A stretch of DNA of 64,000 nucleotides from Ricinus communis (GCF_019578655.1 NC_063258.1:24184802-24248801); one strand, 5' to 3'. Shown: positions 10,701 to 24,536, numbered from the stretch's first letter. Numbers and translations are program-made. The notes: a model not told the origin generated them from the letters alone.

Positions 10701-13630
10701 AAAAGAAAGAAAGGAGAACTAGTTGAGTAGGGTGATAAAGAAAAGCATTGCATTGTGTCGGAGTAGGAGTAAACAGGGTGCATATTAATGTTGAAGTCGG
10801 TTTCAAAAAGAATGTGGCTGAGCTCATTTCTCATCTCCCTCTCTTGCCTATTAATCCTATATGTGTTCTATCAGGACATTACGTCCCCATTCTACAACTT
10901 TACAGCCACACACCATCCCCATCTCCTCATCTTTTTTGTCTTCTCAATTTCCTCTTCTTCTTTTTTGTTTCTTCCTTTTCTACTCATATTCTGATTTTTC
11001 CTTTGTTTTTTTTAGATGTTATAGTTTGGAGTGCACCTTACCCAATTATCCTTTGCAATAATATATAGAATTGGCTCTTTATACACTTAAAATACATAGC
11101 TTAGCTAGGTGGTAAGGGTTTTGCTTTTGGGGTTTTTAATGTCAAGAATTTTCCTTATTCTTATGGGAGAATTCTTTGAGTTCAATATGAATGTCAATAA
11201 GGAGATAATAACTCCTTATTGTATGGGTTATAGCTTATTGGACCTTGTAGTGAGTGACAAACAAAATTTGTTTCTTTTCTCTTTGCTTTTTTCACAAATC
11301 TTTTCTATTTTGACCTAGGGCTTCTTCTACTGAATTGCATTGGTCCCTTTTCTTTTTTCTTTTAACTTAATTAACTTTTTATTCAATAAATATAAATATG
11401 TAATGTCATCTCCTATTATTCTTTTCTGTATTTATGTCATTTCTAATGTTCTTTCTATAAATATTGATATTCTTTATTTAATTTATTTAATTTCTCTTAT
11501 ATGGATATGTATAATATTTTTATTGTTTTTATGAATATATTCATATAATAAAAATTTAAAATGTATTCTTCTTATAGAAAATAGTAAGAAAATGATAAAA
11601 ATACAAATAAAATACCTATTTTGTTATATGACAAATCCTATTTTGTTATATGACAATCAAATTTCTATTAAAAATTTAATAATTTAATGAGATTAATTTG
11701 ATGGTCAAACAATAAAACTGGACATTATTAAGCTCTAAAGTAAAATTATCATAGATGAATAACATGATAATGATGACTCGTTAAAGTGTAAATAAGAAAA
11801 CATACTTAAATTATCAAAAAAAAAAAAAAACCACAAGTATTTTTTTTCTTTATCAAAAAAATTAAAATAATATCTTCAGCTAATATAAAAAAAGTAATTT
11901 TTGTTTTTCTGTTTGTTTGTTTTTTTTTTAAATTTTAAGAACAAATATAAGTTATTGGATGAATTTGAATGAAGTTTTGTCCATCTAACACCCATTTTTC
12001 AAAAAAAAAAAATTGATAAGAAGCCTATTTTAATTAAATGGACAATATTACCTTAAAAATAGGAAAATTTTGAATTTGTAATTGGATATTCTATCATTAA
12101 GATGTAAGATGAAAGATTTAAATGAATATAATCATATACCCTTTTTGTATATTTCCCCCTTCTTGTTGATATCTTTTTGGTATTTATATGGCATTTTTAC
12201 TGTGCTTTTGAATGCTCTTACGTTACCATAGTAGGCAACCAAAACCTTTAAAACATTTGTTTTTAATTGTTGTATGTGTCGGCTGATTTACCCTCGGTAG
12301 ATTTCCAAATTACTATATGATTCTTTAGGTGAAATTATTATTTTCTCCTTCTAAAATAATATTATATATTTTAATTTATACATTGTATAAGAAATGTAGA
12401 TATTTTTTAAGTTAATATTTACTGATTTTATATCACTATCTTTTTAAGGTGCCCCTGTTAAATTCTTTTATAAGAATTATAATATTTTAAAATATAAAAT
12501 ATAAAAATTAATAGCAATTAATAATATTTTTGTAATTAATGAAAAATATTTGTGATAATTACTTATTAAACTAATAATAAAAATAGATTATAATCAAATA
12601 TAAATAACAGATTACTATTTTCTTAGAAGCGGAGTGAATATTTATTTATTTATTTCTCACTAATTAAAAAGTGTTATTTTTAGCACACAGGAAAATAAAA
12701 CAAAAACCGGATAGGCCCAGCAGCACCTTGAAAAGATTTCAACCAATCAAAATGTAGATACAAAAAGAGATCATATGATTTCTATTTAAATTAATTAAAA
12801 AAAAAAACAGATGAATATGGACATTATCAAACAATAAAATAAGCTTAAAAATAGTTAACCATTAATTAACATTTTAAGACCTAAATAAAAAGCTATTATT
12901 TTAAATGTACCTCGTACAGATTTGATTAACTATGGTTTAATGCATATTTTATGACATAAGAACATACACAAAGATACAAAAGTTAATAGACAACACACAT
13001 GCCAATTGTTCAATTCCTGCTTCCTTATGCATCTTTGTGGGGAAGGTATTTAGGTTCAAGGGGATAATTGGGTCCTTTGTTCTTCATTAACATCATATAA
13101 AGTTTAATTTAAGGCATGTAGTGGGCCATAAATTTAAAATGTGGACGGTCCATATTTGTTCAACTAGGGTTTCCAGCTAACATTAACACTAATTATAACA
13201 ATCAGATTAATAATTTAGAAACCATTATGATTGATGTGTCTAATCCAACCGACGATCGTTCAAAGAAGTAGAGCCAGGTGTTTAATTAAATGATTGTTAA
13301 AGAAGACAAATTTGTGATTTGTCTATGCATTATTAGAGTTTAATCTGGTTTTAACTTTTATGTTGCAATAAAGGTAGTACCTTAATTTTACAGGCGCCAT
13401 TTCTTTTTCTGTATTATTGATACATTGAATTTGCATTAGTATAATCCAAAATTAATTTAGATTTCTCATCAACTTTTAACTTTATATAATTTGTTAATGC
13501 CAAAGTTTCATTTGTAAATTTTAATAATGTAAAATATTATTATTACTAACAATCTTGTTTAGTATTGTTATTGTTAATAGGTACTCTTTAATTGCTATTA
13601 ATGCAACAAAGCAACTATATATCAACACAA
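10701..13630. other. intergenic DNA, no gene seen
   Basis: Mostly A/T-rich. Pyrimidine-rich open frames near 10.75-11.07 kb and 11.1-11.5 kb overlap in several frames, with only repetitive Phe/Leu/Ser content, so I do not call them genes. A 22-bp direct repeat (CTATTTTGTTATATGACAAA...) occurs twice at about 11619-11662. A second possible tRNA-derived element starts with TAGCTAGGTGGTAAGGG at about 11103, but it is too weak to list separately. Confidence 0.55.
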
Positions 13631-13659
13631 GAGAAATCAAAAGCTTTTATCTTTTTAAT

Positions 13660-14100
13660 ATATGACAGATTCACGACCATAAATAAATCTTCTCAATTAT
13701 AAAAGAGAGATTCACAATTATGAATAAATTTTTCCAGCAATGAAAGAGAATTTCATGGCCATGAATAAATATTTCTATCTGTGAAGTGTATCTAGATTGA
13801 AGAACTTAGGAAATATACAAAAGCATTCAGGGCCAACATTCCCACTGTAAAAATAACTCTTTACGGCCATGAAGAAATCTTTCCAACCATGAATAAAAAT
13901 TCACGTTTGTAAAAAAACTTTTCCTCACAAGTCTGGTAGCCTTTACGGTCAAAGTTCCCAGTCGTGAAAGAAGATATTCCTGGCTGTGAATACAAGTTAT
14001 CAGCCGTGAAAGCCAAAGTTAGTAGCCGTGAACGAGAGTTTCCAGCTATGAACACAAATCTTCTTAGTCGTGAAGAATTATCCACGGCCATGATGGGTTG
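13660..14100 (+). repeat. degenerate mini-repeat cluster, motif near YGGCCRTGAA
   Basis: A motif of about ten bases recurs at roughly 25-30 bp spacing: CACGACCATAAATA, CATGGCCATGAATA, TACGGCCATGAAGA, CAGCCGTGAAAG, TAGCCGTGAACG, CAGCTATGAACA, TAGTCGTGAAGA and CACGGCCATGA. Most variation sits at C-to-T or G-to-A positions in what could once have been CGGCCGCGAA. That is the pattern expected from methylated CpG decay. A 76-codon open frame at 13964-14194 lies over the cluster and is best read as a by-product. The cluster runs into a copia-like LTR segment, so it may be part of that LTR. Confidence 0.6.
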
Positions 14101-14239
14101 CAATTTTTCAAATATGTTTTTCACACTAATGCTTCACGATCATGAAGGATTGTTTCCATCTATAAACCTGCATTTAAGAAAGTTGTTGAAATGACTATAT
14201 TTGCATTTAATGAGGATATAACGTCTCTATTTCACCTAG

Positions 14240-14750
14240 AACTATTTAAACTTCATTTCTAATGGTTCTAGGTCAAGCAAGAATAATTATTTTGAGCCTC
14301 ATTGTGTATTTACATTCAACAACCTCAAATCTTCATGTTTTCCAAATGTGAGTTTGAATATATGGATAGTTGAGTATTTAATTCTTATATTTAAAGCTCA
14401 AAAGAGATAGATTGAGTGTCCGGTAAGGGATTAAAAAATCTTGTAATTAAGATTGAAAATCTTAGAATGGGTTAGAGTGTGAACTTAGAAAAACACTTGG
14501 TTAGAGTGCGAGCCTTTAGAAAAACATTTGGATTTCTTCTTAGCCTTGCAAAAGAATTCAAATAGAGATAAGTTATAATTCTATTTGATAGTGTAAATCT
14601 CAAGAAGACTCTTGAAAAGTGGATGTAGGCAAATGTTGGCTGAACCACTATAAAATCTTTGTGTTGGTTTTGGTTTTTAGTTTTTGATTTCAACCAATTC
14701 ACTCATATCTTAGTTGCCTTTAGAATTACATAATTTTAATAAGTAAATTC
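14240..14750 (+). mobile_element. decayed Ty1/copia-type LTR fragment
   Basis: Around 14610-14670 the sequence reads GTGGATGTAGGCAAATGTTG, then CTGAACCACTATAAAATCTT, TGTGTTGG. This is the GTGGACGTAGG...CCGAACCACGTAAAA...TTGTGTG signature I know from the R/U5 part of plant copia LTRs, with several C-to-T changes. Upstream there is a run with AAAAACACTTGG and AAAAACATTTGG repeats. I cannot define the LTR ends or a target-site duplication, and no internal coding region follows. Confidence 0.4.
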
Positions 14751-17564
14751 AAATTTAATGATTGAGATTTTATTATTCAATTAATAGTTACTACTACTTA
14801 TATTTTGCGTAAATCTCAATCATTCAATTAAAATTTAATAAAGATAAAAATTAAAAACATGATAGATTTTATGTTCAATATAAATATAAAAGAATCTAAA
14901 ATATTAAGCAATTTAAAAGAAAATATAAAATTTGGCCATGTAACTTTTTCATACAGAATTTTGTGATTTTTCGCAATATATTTTAGTATCTTGAGAGTTA
15001 AACCATAAATAACTTTTACTAACATAGTTAATTCAATAGTGACAACTCAATCATTTAGTGCTAATCACATATGATTCCACTATCATTACTTCTTATCAAC
15101 TTAGCTTTCATGCAAGATCGGCTATATCAAGTTTTATTGATTTTAGAGAGCAAATTAAAGAGATAGAAAATTATTTTTATAATTCGATTTTTCTTTAAGT
15201 TTAATTAATTATGACAGATTTTGGATAATTTAATAAAACTATACGACTCTATTATCAACCATCTGTCTGACAATAAAGATTTTGCAATACTTCATTTGAA
15301 ATTCAATAGTCAAAATATTAACGGTGTCTAAAATTGGATATAAAATACTAATGGTATAATAATATCTTCTGTCAAAAAGTTAGACCACAATAAAAATTTG
15401 TACTTCCTGCAAAAATTTATTTTGTCAAATATATAAAATTATGCTAAATTTAAAAAACCTATTAATTTTATGTAAGTTTGAAATTTGGTGTCATGCAAGT
15501 TTGAAGTTTTAAAGGCAATGAATAAATTGCTTCGTAGATAATAAATATTTAGATTTTATATTTAATTGGAATTAATATTCTAAGTTTTGTAAGAACTCTA
15601 TAACTTTTTTTTATTATTTTTGCTGATGTAATAATAATTAAAAATATTTTTAATTAATTTATCGTAAAACTCACTGATAATTTATCCTACAAAACGTATG
15701 TATTCCATCACTAAAATATATATAGTTGAAAAATATTTAAATGTGAATTCACATACTTAGTAAAATAATTTATTAGCGAATTAATATTGTTGACGTGATG
15801 AATATTTTATTTTTAATCACTATCAGCAAAAATATATCGATCAATTACTAATACGATGAATATTTCATTTTTAAAAACTACATCAGTAAAAATAGATTAA
15901 AAAAGATATAGATTGTTAAATTGAAACATAAATAAAAAAGTGATGATATCGAAAGAAAAAAATATTAAAATATTATTATTAATTAGATATTAAATCACAA
16001 AAATCTAATATTAGCTGATGGCGCCACCGAATAATTATAGATTGCTTAATGGGCCCGGAATCTTGGGGCATTTTGTGGCTCGAATCCAACTTGAGACCCA
16101 AAAGCTGCATTTTGTAAACCTTGTATCTTGCAATTGGTTTAATCAAAGGCCTAACAATTTAGAGCAAAAACTTGAAAGTTTCGGAGCCCTAAAGAGAGAT
16201 TTTGTGATTTCTCGTCTTTTCTTTTAGGAAATTACATAAAATACTGTTCTTTTAACATAATATTATTTTTAATGTATTTTTTTTTTATCTCAAATATATA
16301 TGACTCACTTTTTTAAATTACTGCATAATATTATTTATAATCTCTATTTTCTTTTTAAATCTTCTTCCTCTTCTATATTTGTCACTACATAAAACTCTGC
16401 ACTTGCTCACATCACATCCATCATCACCATAAAAGTCATTATTTAATCAAAGTATGATGACATGTACGGTGGAATCTAATGACTAACTTATAAGAAATTT
16501 ATTAAAGTGTAAGAATAGAGAGAAATCCCATTACAAATATTAAGTTATGATTTGATAGGCAATTCCTTTTTCTTATGTATATATATTTTAAGTCAATCAT
16601 GTTTTCTTTTTTATTAAAAATGATGAAGAATATATATAAAAAATGATATTACGAATCAAATTTATTTTAAAAAAATAAAGCATTTTTATTTTTTTCTCTT
16701 CAAATACTAGCTTTAGTTAATGACATGTATGGATATAAGATATAATATTATAATAGATTCTATGGTTAATCTAGTAGATAGGTACAATACATTGAAGATT
16801 AGAAAGGCTAAATGCAATTTACATATTCTCTCTATATATATAAATATTAATTTTTATATATTTTTTTAAAAAAAATTATTTGTGACTTTATTTTTTTAAT
16901 ATATTAGAAACTTAATGTGTAATGGTGCAAATATTATTATTTTATTTTCATTTATATGTTCAAAAATATATAGTAAGAAGGAGAATGAGGATAGTAAATT
17001 TATAGCATGATTAAAGAAAGAGTAAGTGGGTTATTATATAACTAGCAAAGAAAGAAAATAGCATGAAGCATTAATTCAAAATTTATTGGCAAGTTATTCA
17101 ATTTCTTATCTGTATGGCCAATCAATGAAATGACTATTTGAGCTGGCTAATAAATTTGATTAAATGAAATTATATTTTTCACTGATGTTGTTTGATGATA
17201 TGTTTATTTTAGGAAATTAGTGAAATTTTTTAAATAACAGTAAAGTTTATAGATGTATAAATACTAAAGATATAAAATAAAAACTAACAATAATTCCAGA
17301 TACCATTTATATACTATGTGTATAACAAATATATATGGAACATATACCACAATATATGAAATATATATTATTTACTATAATTTTTACTTGTGTTTTTCTA
17401 AAAATGTAAAGAATATATTTCATTATATAATATGAATACTTGTATTAAATCCATTGCTATTGAAAAAAAGTCTTAGAATAAAAATAATTAAATAAATTAA
17501 AATTTTGATTAAAAGTTATATAACATATAGCTAACATATACTATTTATCCTAACATATAATAAA
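14751..17564. other. intergenic DNA, no gene seen
   Basis: A/T-rich with many short A and T runs. A 69-codon open frame at 16018-16227, in a slightly G/C-richer patch, has no recognisable family features and no splice context. I see no RNA gene or definable element. Confidence 0.6.
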
Positions 17565-18572
17565 ATAAGTGTAATATCCGGAATTTTTTTCTTAATAATG
17601 ATTATATTAATAATAATTAATAAATTAGTTTTTATTTAAATTAGTTTATTTTATTTTTATTTGGTTTAATTTGAAATGATTTAATGGAAATTTTAATATT
17701 AGACAATTAAATGAGTTATTTTTCTATACCCAATTAGTTGGATCTTTAAGAAATTAATTAAGTAAATTATTTGAGGAATAAATTATATTTTTGGTTATTC
17801 AAGTTTTTCCCAAATGTATATATATTTATGGTCTCAGGAACACTGCCATAAAAATTCCACCATTGTTTAAACCAATAGGGGATCTTTGAAGTTTGGATTG
17901 AGCTTGTATCGAAGTAGAAAAGCCAGTAATGGCTTTGTCCTTCGTTTTGAAGAAGAAAGGTATTAAACCAAACTTGTTGGTAATCCCAATAGTTGAAAGA
18001 AGTGTTTAGGGTTGATGGATAGGTTCTTTAAAGGGAAGTTGGAATATATATATATATATATAATTATATATTAGAGAATTATGAAAGAATTTGTAAAGGG
18101 TATTTTTTTATAAAAGAATTTAGGGAAATTGGTATTTTAATAAGCTAGTGGTATTTAATTTTAAGTTGGAAAATATTTAACAAATTGGTTATTTAATTTA
18201 ATTGTGTGTTAGGACTTAATTGGAGAATTATTTTGAAATAAGGATTAAAATTATAATTTTATTATTATGGGATTTTAATGGAAATTTGTAAGTTTGGTAT
18301 TTTTTATAAATAAATATGTCGGTTAGGGGTATATATGTAATTATGTATTTTCAATAATTCTAATTTGACCCAAATTAATTAGTTAGGGGCTTAATTGAAA
18401 GATTAAAGGAAAGTTTAAGGGTTAATTGGAAATTCTATAGGATGAAATTGTAAGTAATTAAGAAAGTTGAAGGGCCAAATTGTAAGGAAGGAAAGTTCAG
18501 GGGCCTAATGTTGATATGGAGAAGAAAGAAAAGGAAAGGAGAGGCGTCGGGGGGGGAGAGGAAAGGGGGGAA

Positions 18573-18590
18573 GAGAGAGAGAGAGAGAGT
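18573..18590. repeat. (GA)n run in the solo LTR
   Basis: A short GA run follows a G-rich stretch containing an eight-G run, immediately before the CpG-rich core of the LTR. Confidence 0.8.
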
Positions 18591-19856
18591 CTGCGGTGGC
18601 GGTGTCCTTACGGACGGCGGGCAGCACCAGTGTCGGCCGGCGAAATCACGCGAGGAGAGGCAATCTCGGTGGCGATCGGCTCCTATCTGAGAGAGCTTCC
18701 TTTTGGCGGTGGCGGCGTCGGTTTTGGTGGCTAGAGGAGGGAGTTCCGGCGAAGTGATGGCAGCCGCATTTTTCAGCTTTTTCGACGAGCTTCGGCGGAG
18801 AATGGACGATCGGAGGACGTATCCCGACTCTCCTCAGCTCAAGCTTCGCAATGGCACTGGTTTCATGGCGATTGGACTCCGTTTGCGAATCGACGGCCGA
18901 GATCGTCTGCAAATCTCTCCGGATGATCGAGGGTCGGATTGAACAATCAAAAGCGGGAATCGTCATCAGCGCGTTGTTTCGAGTCCGATGGTGTGTTCAG
19001 ATCGTCGATCGGACTTCGGCGGTCAGAGGCGAGTCGACTGAGCGATTAAGTGTTTTGGTAATTTTCTGTGGCCCGCTGATTTAAGAATTCTTTGATTTAA
19101 TTTATACTTATTATTTTGTGTTGAGTATTTGAAAATATTTGTGAGTCAAAAATAATTATCTGTCAGTTGCCTGCCTCGTGTTTTGTGCTATATAGCGAAG
19201 TTGGGAAAATATGTCTAGGGACCTGACTCCCGTTGTTTTGAATTGTTGGATATTTGAAGTGTTTTTCTCGCAGGTTCTGGACTCATTTTATGGGGGGGTA
19301 AATGTCTGTGTTGAAGGAGAAGTTCTGCCGGACTTTTGGTAAAATTCTCCCGAGTCGAGATTTTTAGACAGTCAGTCCTAGGAATCTAGGCTTAGATGAT
19401 CTGTCTGTTCGGCTCGCTCCAACCAAAGCACCGAAGTAGAGCTAGGAGGTCGTTAAATCTGTGAGTTAAAGTCACTTAATCATTGCACTATTGCTAAGTC
19501 TGAATTTAATATGCTATTTTAGAAATTTATGCTTAATATGATTATTAGTATCTGAATATAAATAATTTCACTTGATTATTAATTATTAAAAATAATATAA
19601 ATATTATTATTAGTAACGTTATAATAATACAGATATTATTATTTTTCGACACGAATTGCACGTTGCCTTACCCTAAGTTTTTAATCTTTATTTCGATATG
19701 TGTTGAATAATTTTATTAGACAATGATATTTATTAAATGTGATGATTGCGTTTTGGAAAATGTGGCTTTCGTAGAACATGCCACCTGGTGGGTTACATCA
19801 GGACCGCGTGCGCACCAGTAATGGTTATGGACATAAGATTATTATGGATTTGTTTG

Positions 19857-20010
19857 CCCTGATCGAGCATTGCTCTTTGGGCTGAGTTCAGTTGATTGTC
19901 GGAGTTAAGGTCCTTGATCGAGCAACGCTCTCTGAGCGCCGGCTTATTTGGAATTCAAGTGTTCAGGCTAGAGGTAAGGACCCTGATCGAGCTTGCTCTC
20001 TGGGCGCCAG
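19857..20010 (+). repeat. three diverged copies of a CCTGATCGAGC...GCTCTCTGGGCGCC motif
   Basis: Copies start at about 19857, 19911 and 19981. Each has CCTGATCGAGC (or CCTTGATCGAGC), a few bases, then GCTCTYTGRGC, the second and third extended by GCC. The GAGC...GCTC halves can pair, so each unit could form a small hairpin. They are internal to the solo LTR. Confidence 0.7.
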
Positions 20011-20596
20011 ACCTGTTGGACTAAGAGAGCCGAAAGGCTACTAGAATTTGGGGTTAGGGTTCTACTGAGCCACTCATCCCGTAAAAGTAAAAATATACTT
20101 TTATTTATTTATTTATTTATTTATTTTTCTATTATGGTATTATGATATTATGATTTGTGTTTATGTTCAGGGTTTGATATATTGATTCGAATAAGTAATA
20201 TTTTCTATGAACACTGCAATAGTCTCTAGATTATTTGATTTTAACTCACTCTCGAGACTGACAGTCTCATTTTTACTGTTTTTCAGATCCGTGACTGTTA
20301 GTCTTCCCGCGACTCTTATCTAGTAATGCGACTCCTTCATTATCGGGTGGTGTATTTATTTGGTACGTTAATATGTAAAATCTTAGATTTTCCGCAGTAG
20401 TAATAGTAGTGTATCAGTTGTAATGCTTTGTAGTTTCAGGTCTAGTCTAATTCTTCTGACAGACCAAATTAATTGTAAATTTAATGTTTATGAAATTGTG
20501 GAATCAATAGTATTAATTGAGATGAGATTTTTTTAAGTCAGTGAGTGTCGGGCCTTACGCCTACCCATTCCACAGATGGGGTCATATGACAATAAG

Positions 20597-20835
20597 TGTA
20601 TGTATACTATTTCCTAAGAGTTTACCTTTTTATTTTTATAAGTTTATAATTTATATAAATTAAAAAAGTTATAGATACTAAATATATAATTATTGTATAC
20701 TATATTTTGTTCAATTTAGCCTCTTTTTTAAAAGGTGTAGATATTTGAAGTATACTATAAATATATATAATAGATACTAAAATATGTATAATGTATTTCA
20801 GTTTTTTAAATTTACCTATTTATTTTTCTATATTT

Positions 20836-20876
<41 letters not shown>

Positions 20877-21263
20877 TTAACATATACATTTTTATGTATA
20901 TTGTTTTAAAAAAATATCTAAAATATAATTGACATATGTAACATTTTACTGTATATTTATAAAAAATTATTTTTGTAAAATATAATTATATATATAAAAT
21001 AAATTATATTCTTAATAAATTCATAATTATAATAATATTTATGATTCATAATATTTTTTTAAATATTTTTTATTTTATAAATATATTATTGTTGTGGTTA
21101 TTTTAATAATTATTTCTTTTATATTCACTATTATAATGATAAAATCTTATTAATACTTATATTAAGGTACAAATAACTAAAAAAAATCACTTTTATTCAT
21201 CAACTAATTGATCCACGAGTTTTGAAACACTATAGTAAAATATATATCTCTGAAAAATTATAA

Positions 21264-21316
<53 letters not shown>

Positions 21317-24063
21317 TATGAAAAATTTAAAAATTTATTGACCCTTTTAATTATAAGAGAAAAGACAATTATTAAAAAAAATAATTTAAGCAAGCTTTAT
21401 AAAAAGATGTCTTAAATTGTGTGCATATATATAACTTTATGCCTTTTGATTTTTATAGGTAAACTTTTTTTTTTTTTTTTTTGTGTGTCTATAGTGTTAC
21501 TAGACATATCTATCCACCTGTGGCTCATAAGTTATACAATATTTTTAAAATGAAATCTTAACTTATAGTATTTTTAAGAGAAAATTTTTTTAACAGTAAG
21601 ATTGTTTTAACAGTACATTTATAAAGTCTCTATTTACCCACGATTTTTATAAAAAAAATCCCTTTTAGAATATTTATAAAAAAATCTCTTTTTTTATCCT
21701 ACGATTTTTCATCTTTAAATCTGTCTGTTGGGATTTAAAAAGAATTGTGCCTTCAAAGTCTCTATTACCTAATTTGGTTTCAAAAAATCATTGGAAATTC
21801 AACACAATAAAATTAAAAATTATAAGCATGAAAAACATGTTGATGCAATATTAACTTCTATCACATTGGAAAATGATAATACAAAAACCGAAAATTGAAG
21901 TTCAAAGACATTATTAGGAAGTACACTGAGATTCAGGGTTTATACTCAGAATTACTCTAGATATTTGAAACACCTCAAACCATGTTTTCCGAGGTCGTGT
22001 GTCACCTTCCTCAGCTCAATCCCTGAGCTTCCTATTTTATCTAAACGCGCTTCAACTGATACTACCTCTCTCACAATGAATAGATGGGCAGTCACATCTG
22101 CACCTAACATGTGTCAGATGTGGGTTTAACTTTCCTTAAACTAAGCAATTGGCAGCTCCAAAAATAGACCTCCATTGTTGACTGCAACTAGCGACGCCAT
22201 TCATGATGAAAAAGGGAGAAAGAGAAAGCAGAATAAAGGCCCGCTGCCTCCTTTCTCTACCAAGAATAGGTCTGCTCTTCTTCCGACTTGGGGCGGATTA
22301 ACCTGTTGTCGTTTTCTAAAATTATGAACTCCTCTATCTATTTTTCCGACTCCTGACTTAAAGCATCGGAGGTTCCTATGCCACTGGCCAAGGACTTCTC
22401 TATTTCTAAAATTAAAAATTTTAGAAATGAATAACTATTTATTAAATAATATCTAATGATAATGTTATATAAACTAGACGAATATAAGAGAATTTTAATC
22501 CATAAAGTTAAGTTTCCATTCTATTATTTAAGAATATCTTGATTATATTAGAAAGTTATACCGATTTTTGTTAATACTTAAAAAGGAGAGAGCTCGCACA
22601 GCTTTAATAAGGCTGATGCTTAAATTTAATTACTTTTTTGTATTATAATTATAAAAATAAATTCAAATTAGGATTTACACGGGTTAAATTTATGAAGTTT
22701 GACCAATGTTAATTGACATTGGAGATTAAGGTTCATAAATTATGAAGTTGAATTTCAAAAATAAGTATGAAGATCTTGGATCATTATAAAATGTTTTGGT
22801 CATCTTGTCAAGGCATGGGGGAATTATAATTTGCTAGCTCTTTAAGAAGAAGGAATTTACTTATAAGTTTTTAATATTAAACATGTGCTAAAATAAGTCG
22901 ATTTGGTAGATCTAATAATCTATATTAATATAACAATGTTTAAGCAATACAATTCTAAATCTATTAAAATTAAAGATAAAATATTTATTAATTATAGAAC
23001 TTTAAATTTAATGGGATTAGAAAATCATAATAAAATAATAATTTAAAATTATTTGATTAAGATAGGTTTTCTCCTTTCAAAAAATTTAAGCTACGAAATA
23101 CAGATAATATATATTTATTAATATTATTATTTATTAATATTTCTAAATTATGAGTATAGAAGTTTGTGGTTCATGTAAATAAATGTTCGGAAGATAAATT
23201 AACGAGTACTTGTATCATAATTTAGAATATAAGAGCATCTCTAATAATACTTTCTATATATCTCTCTATAAAATTATAAACATTTAATTTTTTATTTTTA
23301 ATTTGTCTTAAAATGAATAATGTATTTCAGTAATATTTTCTATTTTACTTTCTAATTAATATAAAAAAGAGAAATAAATAAAGAGAAAGAATGTAACTCT
23401 TAAAAAAGAAAAAAAAAAAAAGAGAGAAACATCTATATTTTTTATTCTATTTTGGTTGTCTTTAGTAAAACAACAAAAAGAAAAAAACTAAAAGATAATT
23501 ACATCGTAAATTTAAAAAATATAAAAAAATAATATATTTTCTTAAAATTTACATAGAAAAAATAATATTTTTATTAATTTTAAAATATTTTTTATTAATT
23601 TTAAAATATTTTTTAAAAGTTTCTCTACTTCTTTCCTCTTAGTTGCCAAGGCAATCTTTTCATATTTTTCTTGTTTTTTTCTCTTGAGGACCATGCTTTT
23701 ATAGAAATTGAAAAATCTTGATGGCAACCTGACCATGCTGTCTATTTTCTTATAGATTCTTGTTTTAAGAGTTTTCAGTGAGTATGCATTACATATATTT
23801 GTAATTTTCATCTTTAATTCTAATTTCAATGGTTAAAATTTTATTAAAAATTTAAGAAATGATAGTTATTTATGGAACAACTATCCTATTTTATTTACTA
23901 AGAAAATGCTAATAATTCTGTAATAAATGGACCCTAGTCTCACATTTATAGTATATGATGATGCCCTGTCAATTAATATAAATTAGTGAATATATTTTAG
24001 CACATTGCTTATTTGGTTCTATATATTTGCCAACATTAGAGGTGTAACACAACTAGCAGTAAG

Positions 24064-24098
<35 letters not shown>

Positions 24099-24536
24099 AA
24101 ATGATCCATTCTCCTAAAAATAAAGATATTAAATCAGCCCTCTGAACCTAATTCCAAATCTTCTTTTTTTTTTCTTGCCCATTTTCTTATATGTTTTTCT
24201 CATTTCTTTTAGTTATACATTCTGCCATTGCAGCCTATTCCGAGGTAGATCACCCATAGTTCTAACTCTCGTTGATTGAAGGTGAAAATTCTATTCATTG
24301 CTAGCAGTACATTCATCTTCGAATTTTTTAAATCACATTGTTTCTATTCATGACAAATGCTAAGGTGATCACAAATTGTTTATTAGAATCATAATTGCAA
24401 TTTATTTCTTTTTTTAAATACAAAAAGTAATTTTATTGTTGATTAACGCTGAATGCTGACTTAAATTATTTATTCATAAGCTAACCTTATGATCGATGTA
24501 GGGTTTAAATTTTTTGCGATAGCCTAAATTATCCGA
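20597..24536. other. intergenic DNA, no gene seen
   Basis: Very A/T-rich, with AT-dinucleotide runs at about 20838-20871 and 21270-21314 and a 24-bp T run near 21460-21482. A more balanced block at about 21720-22400 looks like a decayed insertion, containing for example GAGGTCGTGTGTCACC and CTTGGGGCGGATTAACC. I cannot find its ends or a family signature. A 29-bp GA run lies at 24068-24096. Confidence 0.55.
24068..24096. repeat. (GA)n microsatellite
   Basis: About 14 GA dinucleotides, some 440 bp upstream of the S-protein homologue. Confidence 0.9.

Larger units (their letters stand above)
17565..20596 (+). mobile_element. 3.0 kb solo LTR with 5-bp target-site duplication
   Basis: The element runs from TGTAATATCCGG at 17570 to ATATGACA at 20591, so it has the TG...CA ends of an LTR. 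It is flanked by ATAAG on both sides (17565-17569 and 20592-20596), the 5-bp duplication left by retroviral-type integrases. No gag-pol region is present and the outer flanks are unrelated, so this is a solo LTR left by recombination between the two LTRs. The TGTAATATCC start and great length suggest a Ty3/gypsy chromovirus, but that is inference. The centre (about 18500-19080) is strikingly G/C- and CpG-rich and open in several frames, probably the promoter/R region. A 3-copy repeat sits at 19857-20010. Confidence 0.75.

Noticed and set aside
10748..11534. Overlapping pyrimidine-rich open frames
   Set aside because: Three frames are open at once with Phe/Leu/Ser-rich content and no motif. 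T-rich DNA lacks stop codons on this strand.
18508..19084. Several overlapping open frames of 60-106 codons in a G/C-rich block
   Set aside because: They lie in the CpG-rich core of the solo LTR and are open in many frames at once because stops are rare in G/C-rich DNA. None has a protein family signature.
21720..22400. Possible gene or complete transposable element in a more balanced block
   Set aside because: No open frame of note, no terminal repeats and no target-site duplication could be found, so it stays described only as intergenic DNA.
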